Shown: piece after piece, positions 1 through 6,047 of the stretch
Numbering within the stretch: position 1 is the first letter of the stretch
Layout: each line of letters starts with the position of its first letter
Source: an uncultured Clostridia bacterium
Lineage (GTDB): Bacteria; Bacillota; Clostridia; UBA1381
Assembly (NCBI GenBank): GCA_944391635.1
Contig: CALXUL010000206.1
Location: 1 to 6,077 of the forward strand
Length of the DNA stretch: 6,077 nucleotides
Reading direction: 5' to 3'
Program-made: the position numbers and the translations under genes
The notes under the pieces: model-generated
Database searches by the model: none
Told to the model about the DNA's origin: nothing
What the model saw: only the letters and a program-made list of their open reading frames with translations

Positions 1-13
1 GTTTGGAGCATGT

Positions 14-145
14 CCAAATTTGCGTTTTACTCCTGCCTTAAACACCGGAAAACACAGTGAAATCCACGGTTTCCCGGCATGAAAAATAGGGGCAAAATTA
101 AAAATTGCACACTAGTGTGAAGGCAGGAGTAAAAATGATTTTTGG
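14..145. repeat. Structured inverted-repeat element, possibly a MITE-like remnant
   Basis: A perfect 15-bp inverted repeat (TTTTACTCCTGCCTT at 25-39, its complement at 120-134) bounds about 80 bp. Similarity continues outward to CCAAA at 14-18 and TTTGG at 141-145, giving arms of about 26 bp with roughly five mismatches. Inside are a perfect 12-bp palindrome CACACTAGTGTG (108-119) and an imperfect hairpin (45-77) closed by CCGG/CCGG. No reading frame of note is present. This arrangement suits a small non-autonomous element or a structured RNA. No target-site duplication is evident at either edge, and without other genome copies the element type cannot be settled. The repeat itself is directly visible; its nature is inference. 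Confidence 0.5.
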
Positions 146-184
146 TGTGTTTTAATTATGAATTTTTAAGCTTTACAAGATAAT

Positions 185-665
185 ATGCCGGCAGGCTTGC
201 AGGAACGATATGACGCTCCGTTTCTTTCAAGGAGCGTCATATCGAATTTGCGGGAACATGGACTTGTAAAAACACAGAGCGATTGCTGACATTCACAGGA
301 TAAACATTACTTGCAGAAATAGTGAAAAAGGTTGAAGCAGTATAGGATATCAGGCGATATGGTAAACCGCGACAGGAAATCCCTTGGAGGAATTGCGAGC
401 ATACATTTATCCAGAGAGCAAAAACGAAAAGCTTTCTGAAAAATAAAACGGTTAATAAAGCCTTGGAGGAACTTGGGTACGATTATTTGTTGGTTCCATT
501 TAACCGGGATGGGTTTGTGCAGCTTCGGTTTTTGAAAAATTGCAGGAACGGGGAAGACGTGAAAAGGTGATAGACTGTGATACAATACCAATCCAGCGTC
601 TTCCAGAATGTGATAGGGTGATTTGGCAGCAGCTATAGCGGTAAGGTATTGAAAGATGCGGTCGA
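185..665 (+). pseudogene. Probable decayed gene, unidentified, broken across frames
   Basis: No intact gene is present, but protein-like segments appear in successive plus-strand frames. Positions 185-286 read from ATG to a TGA at 287-289 and include SRSVISNLREHGLVKT, which resembles a helix-turn-helix. Positions 304-567 read TLLAEIVKKVEAV, a TAG at 343-345, then 74 open codons including NKALEELGYDYLLVPFNRDG. Positions 528-635 in a third frame read FEKLQERGRREK and later ECDRVIWQQL. The opposite strand is open for about 130 codons here, but its product is rich in Phe, Pro, Tyr and His, as expected from reading the antisense of a coding region. I do not recognise the family. A chance run of open codons is the main alternative. 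Confidence 0.33.
206..244. other. Perfect 14-bp hairpin
   Basis: CGATATGACGCTCC (206-219) and its exact complement (231-244) flank an 11-base loop. No T-run follows on either strand, so it is a poor intrinsic terminator. It lies inside the first segment of the proposed gene remnant, where both arms read as codons. It could be an operator, a small inserted palindrome, or an RNA stem. Confidence 0.5.
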
Positions 666-670
666 AATAA

Positions 671-710
671 AAAAGCCATCTATGATTTTTCCACATCATA
701 GATGGCTTTT
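671..710 (-). terminator. Intrinsic terminator downstream of the AraC-type regulator
   Basis: A perfect 16-bp inverted repeat (AAAAGCCATCTATGAT at 671-686, complement at 695-710) has an 8-base loop. Read on the minus strand, the stem ends in GGC followed by six T residues, then ATTTC: a standard Rho-independent layout about 85 bases past the regulator's stop codon. Read on the plus strand only four T residues follow, so it may work weakly in both directions and also end transcription from the left side. Confidence 0.8.
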
Positions 711-721
711 AGGCTTAAAGG

Positions 722-770
722 AATAGCAAAGATTACGGTATAGAGCAGTTTAAAACCGCTCTGTGCTATT
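722..770 (-). other. Compound hairpin in the regulator 3' untranslated region
   Basis: AATAGCA (722-728) pairs with TGCTATT (764-770). Nested within, AGAGC (742-746) pairs with GCTCT (758-762) and the inner stem continues through GTT/AAC around a small loop with one mismatch. It sits between the regulator's stop codon and the stronger terminator at 671-710. It lacks a T-tract, so it is more likely an mRNA 3' end structure than a terminator. Confidence 0.35.
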
Positions 771-795
771 TTCCCTGTAGTAAAAATAGTAATTT

Positions 796-3117
796 TCAGA
801 TTCGTTTATGGAGATTTCTATATTCTGAAGGTGATACATCTTCATATTTTTTAAACAGACGCGTAAATGAAATAGCATAGTCATAGCCGACCTGTTCTGT
901 AATTTCATTGATTGATAAGTCAGTTTCAAGTAAAAGCTTTTTTGCAAGCTCTACGCGCAATGTTTGAATATATTTGCTGATAGTAGTGCCGGTTTGAATT
1001 TTATAGTTTTCTGAAAGCATACGCGACGATATATTCATATATTCGCAAATCATCGGGATACTTAAATCTGTACAGGAAATATTAGCCTGTATATATTTAT
1101 TTACTTTTTCGGCTATTTCATTATCGGATACATTTTTAGAATTGCTCGTATTATCTAAAATATAATTATTTTTAATATTTAAAAGCAATTCCTTTATTTT
1201 ATCTAAATATCTGTAAGGAATTACTAATTTTTCTGTTATGACAATATCGTTCAGTATTGCGTCAAAATCTTTTCCATCAATAACGATTGACAAGGAGCTC
1301 GCAATGGTTGAGGACAGTTTAATAAGGTATACGCGTGTATCGCTGGTGTTTTGCATATTATTAAACAGCGCGTTGAATTGATTGATAAGTTCAATAGCCT
1401 TGTCAAAATCCTTTGCCTTTATTGAATTGTATAGCGCAGCTTCCGTTATATTAAATTCTTTTAATGATGAAGCGTCTGAATTACCGGACGTATTTTCGGA
1501 ATACCTGTAAATTGTTCCGTTTTCGTCGTCTGACACAATATTTTCAAAATTTATCATCATATGCGAATAAAGGTGCGGAACACTGTCGATTTCAGAACCG
1601 GCTTCACTCATGGAGATTATGTATTTGAATTTGAAGGTATCGGATATAATGCTTATGCCCTCTTTTAAAAGCGAGATCAGCGAATTGAGGGTTGATGCGT
1701 TTGACGCCGGAATATTTATAACCGATACAAGCAAATTATCGGAATGAGTAAATACGGTCGTGAATTTTTGAGATATAAGCTCCTCGAATATATTTTGCAG
1801 AACAAACTGGCACATATTATAGGCGTTGCTGAAAAGACTCGGATTGGCGTCTTCAAATTCGCCGTAATTCGATATATAAAAACCGAGCACAATAAAATAA
1901 TTATCCTTCCAAATAACGCCTAAATCCTGGAATTCCTCGAGAAGCGATGAAGAATCCGCGACGGTGGAATGTAGAAGATGCTCTGTTTTGTTTGCTATAA
2001 TGGTTTTGCTTTGCGATGTGAGCTTTTCTTCGGCTATGTTTTTGTGGATTAACAGCTCCGATACTTGTTGCTCCAATAAATTCATTAAATCCGTATCCGG
2101 TATGATTTCCGGATGGATATTGTATAAAATTTCATGTATCTTTTTAAAATTTGCAGAGGTGTATTTATAAATATATATTCCGGATATAAGAGTGGACAGC
2201 GCTATAAGCATAATAATCAGAGCGAGCTGAACCTTAATAATAGAGGCTGTGCGGCTGTAATCATCCATAAATAAATACACAAAATGGTCAATATGCGACT
2301 GCGCGCTTGTTACAAGGTATGTATTTCCGTTGAATTTAACCTTTTCAGCTTCCTTATGTCTGTTTACATATTCGCTGTAATCGGAGTTGAGATTTTGGTA
2401 TTCGATATTGCCGTTATAGCACATAAAAGCGTTGTTGTCCTTGTAAAGCATGGCAAATATTCCGTATTGTGAAAAATCGGAATAGATAAAATTCTCAAAT
2501 ACTTTTTTGGGATCCATGAGCAGGATTACGGTGTAATCGCAGTTTGAATGTTTCTTTTTCTGGATATTTGCAATATACGGTCTGTTGCCAAGATACAAAT
2601 TAACATATGTGTTGGGGCTTTGCAGCATTTTTGTAAAATCCTCATATGAAAGAGAACCGTTTATATGATTATTGTAATAAATATTAAACGGCGAGGACGA
2701 GGAAACATCTGCGATTCTGCCGTTTTTCGAGGAATACACAAGAATATTATCAACCCAATAGTTGCCGGTGACGATATTATTGAGCATCTCAGAGGTATCC
2801 GTAGAGCATATAATCAGATCCCTGTTATCAGAAAAAGAGCCGGCAACAAAGTTCATTATCTTGCTGTTTGACGCCACCTGATACATAGATTGATTGTTGC
2901 TGACGAGAATAGAGTCCATATTATTTGCAAAGGTATTAACAAACGCCTGATTTTGCGTGTTCATTTCCTTGCGCAGAAAGTGGTTTGAGATCGACAGAAT
3001 AAGAAAACCAATACAAATACAGACAAACAGTACCAGTAGGAAGCGTTTTCCCCAGCGGCTGTTAATAACAATATTATTTTTAAACATTACTTGTATTTTA
3101 CTTATCAATTTTTTCAT
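796..3117 (-). CDS. Membrane-anchored AraC-family transcriptional regulator (YesN/YesS/YtdP-like)
   Basis: Predicted 773-residue one-component sensor and activator. Residues 26-46 form a first membrane helix (FLLVLFVCICIGFLILSIS) and 294-318 a second. The roughly 245 residues between them would be outside the cytoplasm and form the likely ligand-sensing (Cache-like) domain. A cytoplasmic region (about 320-665) with coiled-coil character near 342-372 leads to a C-terminal AraC double helix-turn-helix at about 672-772. Helix-turn-helix one spans LSIPMICEYMNISSRMLSENY; the second has INEITEQVGYDYAISFTRLFKKY followed by the family's SPSEYR ending. Length and order match Bacillus YtdP and YesS, which are of similar size. 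The start codon at 3117 has only a weak AAGAAAG ribosome site about 14 bases upstream, but a strong promoter supports it; Met11 is the only near alternative. Divergent orientation suggests it controls the isomerase gene. The ligand is unknown. Confidence 0.93.
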   Translation of the reverse strand: MKKLISKIQVMFKNNIVINSRWGKRFLLVLFVCICIGFLILSISNHFLRKEMNTQNQAFVNTFANNMDSILVSNNQSMYQVASNSKIMNFVAGSFSDNRDLIICSTDTSEMLNNIVTGNYWVDNILVYSSKNGRIADVSSSSPFNIYYNNHINGSLSYEDFTKMLQSPNTYVNLYLGNRPYIANIQKKKHSNCDYTVILLMDPKKVFENFIYSDFSQYGIFAMLYKDNNAFMCYNGNIEYQNLNSDYSEYVNRHKEAEKVKFNGNTYLVTSAQSHIDHFVYLFMDDYSRTASIIKVQLALIIMLIALSTLISGIYIYKYTSANFKKIHEILYNIHPEIIPDTDLMNLLEQQVSELLIHKNIAEEKLTSQSKTIIANKTEHLLHSTVADSSSLLEEFQDLGVIWKDNYFIVLGFYISNYGEFEDANPSLFSNAYNMCQFVLQNIFEELISQKFTTVFTHSDNLLVSVINIPASNASTLNSLISLLKEGISIISDTFKFKYIISMSEAGSEIDSVPHLYSHMMINFENIVSDDENGTIYRYSENTSGNSDASSLKEFNITEAALYNSIKAKDFDKAIELINQFNALFNNMQNTSDTRVYLIKLSSTIASSLSIVIDGKDFDAILNDIVITEKLVIPYRYLDKIKELLLNIKNNYILDNTSNSKNVSDNEIAEKVNKYIQANISCTDLSIPMICEYMNISSRMLSENYKIQTGTTISKYIQTLRVELAKKLLLETDLSINEITEQVGYDYAISFTRLFKKYEDVSPSEYRNLHKRI

Positions 3118-3161
3118 AATTACAATTTTAACTTTCTTAATTAAAAAAATTACTCAATAAT

Positions 3162-3190
3162 ATCATAGCAGTTTAAAGGCAATGTGTCAA
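3162..3190 (-). promoter_or_regulatory. Sigma-A-type promoter of the regulator gene
   Basis: Reading the minus strand, TTGACA (3190-3185, exact consensus) is followed after 17 bases by TATGAT (3167-3162). Transcription would start near 3155, giving a leader of about 38 bases before the ATG at 3117. The close match to consensus, with a weak ribosome site, suggests steady low-level regulator synthesis. Confidence 0.82.
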
Positions 3191-3323
3191 CAAACTATTT
3201 TTTTATTGTCATACAAAATCAGAATAATAAAAAACTAAATTGTCGGTTAATATGCTGATGCCTGATTCATGGCGATAAAAACGATATGGAGATGCAGTAA
3301 TTATGTATGAAAACGGCAGCTTG

Positions 3324-3356
3324 CCAAAAATGTATCGGGACTATCCGAAAATGTTT
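3324..3356 (+). promoter_or_regulatory. Direct-repeat operator, candidate AraC-type activator site
   Basis: Two 12-base boxes, CCAAAAATGTAT (3324-3335) and CCGAAAATGTTT (3345-3356), agree at 10 of 12 positions and share AAAATGT exactly. Their starts are 21 bp apart, two helical turns. The second box ends one base before the proposed -35 hexamer of the isomerase promoter. AraC-family activators typically bind two same-orientation half-sites about 21 bp apart, touching or just upstream of the -35. The neighbouring divergent AraC-type gene is the obvious candidate to bind here. Binding is inferred, not shown. Confidence 0.5.
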
Positions 3357-3357
3357 G

Positions 3358-3387
3358 TTGTAATGAGATAAATCGGGATGCTACAAT
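3358..3387 (+). promoter_or_regulatory. Promoter of the isomerase gene, extended -10 type
   Basis: TTGTAA (3358-3363) is followed after 18 bases by TACAAT (3382-3387), with TGC directly before it, giving an extended -10. Transcription would begin near 3394, about 31 bases before the ATG. The imperfect -35 directly next to the direct repeats suits an activator-dependent promoter. Confidence 0.55.
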
Positions 3388-3409
3388 TATCACATAAAAA
3401 CATATTTTC

Positions 3410-3415
3410 AGGAGG
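3410..3415 (+). promoter_or_regulatory. Ribosome binding site of the isomerase gene
   Basis: AGGAGG lies nine bases before the ATG at 3425, an ideal Shine-Dalgarno placement. It fixes this start in preference to the in-frame Met7 at 3443. Confidence 0.85.
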
Positions 3416-3424
3416 AACAGCGAT

Positions 3425-4315
3425 ATGAAAATAAGAAATCAGATGCAGAAAAATGGAGCGCGTGCTGTTACTGATGCAAGACAGTGGAAATGCGGCGTTT
3501 CTGCGTGCTTTGGAAATCTTGAGGAGGAACTTTTCAGAGAATATTCAAAAAGCGGCATAGATTGCATGGAAATTTCACTCTCCGCGCAGCAGTGCGAAGA
3601 TATAAATTGGAAAAAGACCCGTGAATTATCTGAAAAATACGGCGTTGAGTTGTGGTCATTTCATCTTCCGTTCTGGCCGTTTGAAAGCTTTGATATTTCG
3701 GGCGTATCCTCGTCTGATGTAAAAGCGGTTATAGATGTGCAAAAAGAATATATTAGAAAGTTTTCAGATATAGGCATAAAAATAGGTGTAATTCATCCGA
3801 GCGGCGAACCGATTGGGGAGGCGTGCAGGTATGACGCAGTTAGCCGCGCAAAAGAGTCCCTGGCGGAGATAGCTGATTTTGCCGCTGTACATGGCGCTGA
3901 AATAGCGGTAGAGAATTTGCCGAGAACCTGTCTTGGGAATTGTTCGGTGGAGCTTGCGGATATTGTGTATTCCGACAGCAGATTGCGCGTTTGCTACGAC
4001 ACCAATCATTTGCTGGGTGAGGACAACATACATTTTATCGAAAATATCGGAGATAAAATCATTACAATTCATGTGTCGGATTATGACTTTATAAACGAGC
4101 GCCACTGGATGCCTGGGGAGGGCAAGAATGATTGGACAGGTATTGTGACTGCTCTTGAAAAAGCAGGGTATAACGGACCGTTTATGTATGAGATAGATTT
4201 GGAACCGCCTGAAAGTATCAGACGCAGAACGCTTACATTTGATGATTTTTATGATAACTATATCTCCTGCATAAATAAGCGGCCTGCAAAAGTGTTAGGC
4301 ATACCACAGGTTTAA
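3425..4315 (+). CDS. Sugar phosphate isomerase/epimerase-like TIM-barrel protein
   Basis: 296-residue cytoplasmic protein of the xylose-isomerase-like TIM-barrel superfamily (AP endonuclease 2 / sugar epimerase fold). No signal peptide or membrane helix. Key residues follow the divalent-metal site of D-tagatose 3-epimerase-type enzymes: Glu163 (AVENLP), Asp192 and His195 (CYDTNHLL), His216 (TIHVSDYD) and Glu256 (MYEID). Asp192 and His195 keep the family's D-x-x-H spacing. The RHWMPGEGKNDW stretch (226-237) is the usual loop near the active site. The family includes ketose epimerases, inosose and xylose isomerases and related enzymes, and motif reading does not give the substrate. The first 20 or so residues extend beyond the WKCGVSACF strand where the fold begins, but the ribosome site supports this start. 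It is divergent from the AraC-type regulator, which probably controls it. Confidence 0.88.
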   Translation: MKIRNQMQKNGARAVTDARQWKCGVSACFGNLEEELFREYSKSGIDCMEISLSAQQCEDINWKKTRELSEKYGVELWSFHLPFWPFESFDISGVSSSDVKAVIDVQKEYIRKFSDIGIKIGVIHPSGEPIGEACRYDAVSRAKESLAEIADFAAVHGAEIAVENLPRTCLGNCSVELADIVYSDSRLRVCYDTNHLLGEDNIHFIENIGDKIITIHVSDYDFINERHWMPGEGKNDWTGIVTALEKAGYNGPFMYEIDLEPPESIRRRTLTFDDFYDNYISCINKRPAKVLGIPQV

Positions 4316-4634
4316 TATCGAAGATTTATCAGGAAAAATTCCAGACGCCCGCTTTTGACGGTACGCTTATTTTTTTGCCTGGAAAAAATTGCCGGTTGCC
4401 GCTGTGATATGGCTTAAAGTATAATTATTATGTAAGCTGTGCCAAATACGGTTTTTATTAGGGGAAAAGGGCGTTTTGCTCAAATTGTATGCTCATAAAT
4501 ATAAAGTGTTTGTTGAAACTGACAACAGGATAACTTAAAATAATATTATCAAATATATAGATGATTTTGGCAGTGTAAAGCGAAGGAGTTCAAGGTTTCA
4601 AGCTTCATTTAACTTAATAAAACGATAAAATATA
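4316..4634. other. Non-coding gap after the isomerase, no gene seen
   Basis: About 320 AT-rich bases with stops in all plus-strand frames and no convincing minus-strand reading. No clear terminator follows the isomerase: a T-run at 4370-4376 has no good stem before it. One promoter-like match is TTGAAA (4513-4518), 17 bases, TAAAAT (4536-4541) on the plus strand; in such AT-rich sequence it may be chance. A short run around 4320-4400 has a faintly protein-like plus-strand reading, too weak to call a remnant. Confidence 0.5.
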
Positions 4635-4674
4635 AAGCGTACGCTTGAAATGATTAATCAATATGGAATAAATT
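4635..4674 (+). promoter_or_regulatory. Candidate promoter with overlapping palindromic operators for the hydrolase gene
   Basis: A perfect 12-bp palindrome AAGCGTACGCTT (4635-4646) overlaps the start of a -35-like TTGAAA (4645-4650). After 18 bases comes TAAATT (4669-4674). A second perfect palindrome, TGATTAATCA (4651-4660), lies in the spacer. This placement would let a dimeric repressor block RNA polymerase. The first palindrome has the GCG/CGC arms seen in many LacI-type operators, but with a TA centre. Function is inferred from position and symmetry. Confidence 0.4.
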
Positions 4675-4689
4675 TAATATCGCGCTTTA

Positions 4690-4740
4690 TCTGCCCGCGA
4701 TAAGGCGCAGACTGATATTGCAGTGCTGTTTGCGGGCAGA
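4690..4740 (+). promoter_or_regulatory. Folded mRNA leader just upstream of the hydrolase start
   Basis: TCTGCCCGC (4690-4698) pairs exactly with GCGGGCAGA (4732-4740), extending by a G-U and an A-U pair. Inside, a second stem forms from 4707-4714 with 4721-4729, with one bulged G. No T-run follows, so it is not a terminator. The only ribosome-site-like sequence, AAAGG (4740-4744), touches the base of the stem and lies 13 bases from the ATG, so the fold could affect translation. It does not match a riboswitch class I recognise. Confidence 0.45.
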
Positions 4741-4757
4741 AAGGTTATGGCGATTTC

Positions 4758-5867
4758 ATGGAATTAAACAAAAGAGATAAGGAGCTGCTTGAGCGCACCC
4801 GAAAAATATTTGAAGGGAATATTTATCCTTCCGAGGGGTATTTGTGGAGCCCTTACAGATGCGTAACGCCCGGACGTCAATGGTTTAACGGAATTTGGAA
4901 TTGGGATTCGGCTTTTCATGCTGTCGGTCTGGCAGGAATGGATACAGAGCTTGCAAAGGAGAGCGTCAGGGGATTTTTTAAGTTTCAGCATGACGACGGT
5001 TTCCTGCCGGATTGCATAGGAGAGGGCGGCAGCATTGTTGATACCCTTTCAAAGCCGCCGGTTTTTGCTTGGGCGTGCGAAGTGATATATAACGCGGATA
5101 AAGATATTGAATTTATTAAAGAAATGTATCCGAAGCTAAAGCGCAATGCTGATTGGTGGTATAACAACAGGTGTTATAACGGATTGTTTTTTTATGACGC
5201 GGAGGATAAAAAAAGTGAAGATTATATTCTTCATGTTAAATTTGAATCGGGATGGGATAATTCCGTCCGCTGGGATAAGGGAATAACCGAATATTGGGCG
5301 ATAGACCTTAACTGTTTTATGGTTATGTTTATGCGTGCAATGAATCATTTTGCACATTCTCTCGGATTAAAAGAAGATTGTATAATTTGGGAGGAAAAAG
5401 AACGTGGTGTAACCGACCTGATTAACAGCCGTCTTTGGGATGATGAAAAAAATTTATACGGTGATGCAAACAAATTCACAGGCGAAATTTCAGCCGTTTT
5501 AACCCCTGCGAATTTTATGCCGTTGTTTATCGGCATAGCATCAAAAAAGCAGGCGGCGCATATGGAGAATTTTGCGAAGAATAATTTTAAAGAAAAAATG
5601 CCCACGGTGTCCTTTGACAATCCTGAATATTCTACTGATTATTGGCGCGGCCCGACTTGGCTTAATGTTGCATATTTTGCGGCAAAGGGCCTGAAAAATT
5701 ATGGATTTGAGGTTGCCGATAAAATAAAAGAAAACATTCTTAATATGTGTTATAACGAAAAAAGAGGAATATTTGAAAATTATAATTCCGAAACAGGGGA
5801 AGGCTTGTGCTGCGACCATTTCAGCTGGAGCTGTGTTTTTATAAGGGAATTCATATTGAATTGGTAA
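4758..5867 (+). CDS. GH63/GH37-like (trehalase-like, MGH1-type) glycoside hydrolase
   Basis: 369-residue protein made almost wholly of one (alpha/alpha)6-barrel catalytic domain, with no signal peptide, so it probably acts in the cytoplasm on imported glycosides. Motifs in order: PGRQWFNGIWNWDSAF (38-53), like the first trehalase signature; QHDDGFLPD (77-85); SKPPVFAWA (98-106); ESGWDNSVRW (163-172) with Asp167 as probable general acid; YWRGPTWLNVAYF (295-307), typical of GH63-like enzymes; FENYNSETGEG (339-349) with Glu340 as probable base by analogy to the trehalase EKYD glutamate; FSWS (355-358). Relatives include trehalases, GH63 alpha-glucosidases and mannosyl- or glucosylglycerate hydrolases, so the substrate is open. 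Length fits the compact single-domain members. No start codon exists upstream in frame before a stop; the ribosome site is poor. Probably transcribed apart from the isomerase but in the same pathway. Confidence 0.88.
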   Translation: MELNKRDKELLERTRKIFEGNIYPSEGYLWSPYRCVTPGRQWFNGIWNWDSAFHAVGLAGMDTELAKESVRGFFKFQHDDGFLPDCIGEGGSIVDTLSKPPVFAWACEVIYNADKDIEFIKEMYPKLKRNADWWYNNRCYNGLFFYDAEDKKSEDYILHVKFESGWDNSVRWDKGITEYWAIDLNCFMVMFMRAMNHFAHSLGLKEDCIIWEEKERGVTDLINSRLWDDEKNLYGDANKFTGEISAVLTPANFMPLFIGIASKKQAAHMENFAKNNFKEKMPTVSFDNPEYSTDYWRGPTWLNVAYFAAKGLKNYGFEVADKIKENILNMCYNEKRGIFENYNSETGEGLCCDHFSWSCVFIREFILNW

Positions 5868-5903
5868 AGTGGTTTATATAAGACCGCGAAAGATGAAAGA
5901 AAT

Positions 5904-5930
5904 GAAACCCGCCGCCCTAGAGGCGGGGGA
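5904..5930 (+). mobile_element. GC-rich hairpin resembling an IS200/IS605 end or TnpB omega-RNA 3' stem
   Basis: GAAA followed by CCCGCC (5908-5913), a loop with CCCTAGA, then GGCGGG (5922-5927) and GGACATC forms a compact GC stem in AT-rich surroundings. The layout GAAA/GAAT, GC stem with a CTAG or TTTAG loop, then G-rich 3' side is characteristic of IS200/IS605 element ends and of the 3' end of TnpB guide RNA scaffolds. No tnpA or tnpB lies upstream in the window; the preceding gene is the hydrolase, 37 bases away. It may be a solo end, an inserted remnant, or the left end of an element continuing past the window. An ordinary terminator is less likely because no T-tract follows. Confidence 0.45.
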
Positions 5931-5962
5931 CATCTGCAATTAGGTTATAAAGTGAATGAACA

Positions 5963-5991
5963 TTACACGTTGAACGCTAAATTGGTATAAT
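5963..5991 (+). promoter_or_regulatory. Strong sigma-A-type promoter, extended -10
   Basis: TTACAC (5963-5968), 17 bases, then TATAAT (5986-5991, exact consensus) preceded by TGG, an extended -10. Transcription would begin near 5998 and run to the right. It is the best -10 on the plus strand here and likely drives the gene starting at the window edge. Confidence 0.65.
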
Positions 5992-6047
5992 ATTATCCAT
6001 GAGATATTGTTATCCTTTCTCAGATTTTTAGGGAGGTATAGATTTTA

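Noticed and set aside
307..699. 130-residue minus-strand reading frame
   Set aside because: Its ATG lies inside the terminator hairpin, there is no ribosome site, and its Phe/Pro/Tyr/His-rich content looks like the antisense of a plus-strand coding remnant.
1964..2871. Plus-strand frames inside the regulator gene (1964-2170, 2284-2472, 2665-2871)
   Set aside because: All are antisense to a clearly coding, domain-complete AraC-type gene and have no recognisable motif or ribosome site.
2957..3160. 67-residue plus-strand frame over the regulator start
   Set aside because: It is antisense to the first membrane helix, which explains its hydrophobic look, and it runs across the regulator promoter and leader.
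3334..3378. Repeat ATCGGGA at 3334-3340 and 3372-3378 as the regulator site
   Set aside because: The 38-bp spacing and one copy within the promoter spacer fit an activator less well than the AAAATGT boxes at 21 bp.
3764..4105. 113-residue minus-strand frame inside the isomerase gene
   Set aside because: It is a shadow of a coding frame that has the full metal-site residues of its family.
4341..4377. Terminator after the isomerase gene
   Set aside because: There is a T-run at 4370-4376 but no stable stem directly before it.
4764..5819. Five minus-strand frames inside the hydrolase gene
   Set aside because: They overlap a well-supported glycoside hydrolase, overlap each other, and lack start signals.
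5908..5927. Simple intrinsic terminator of the hydrolase gene
   Set aside because: The stem is strong but is followed by GGACATCTGC rather than T residues, so termination by this route is unlikely.
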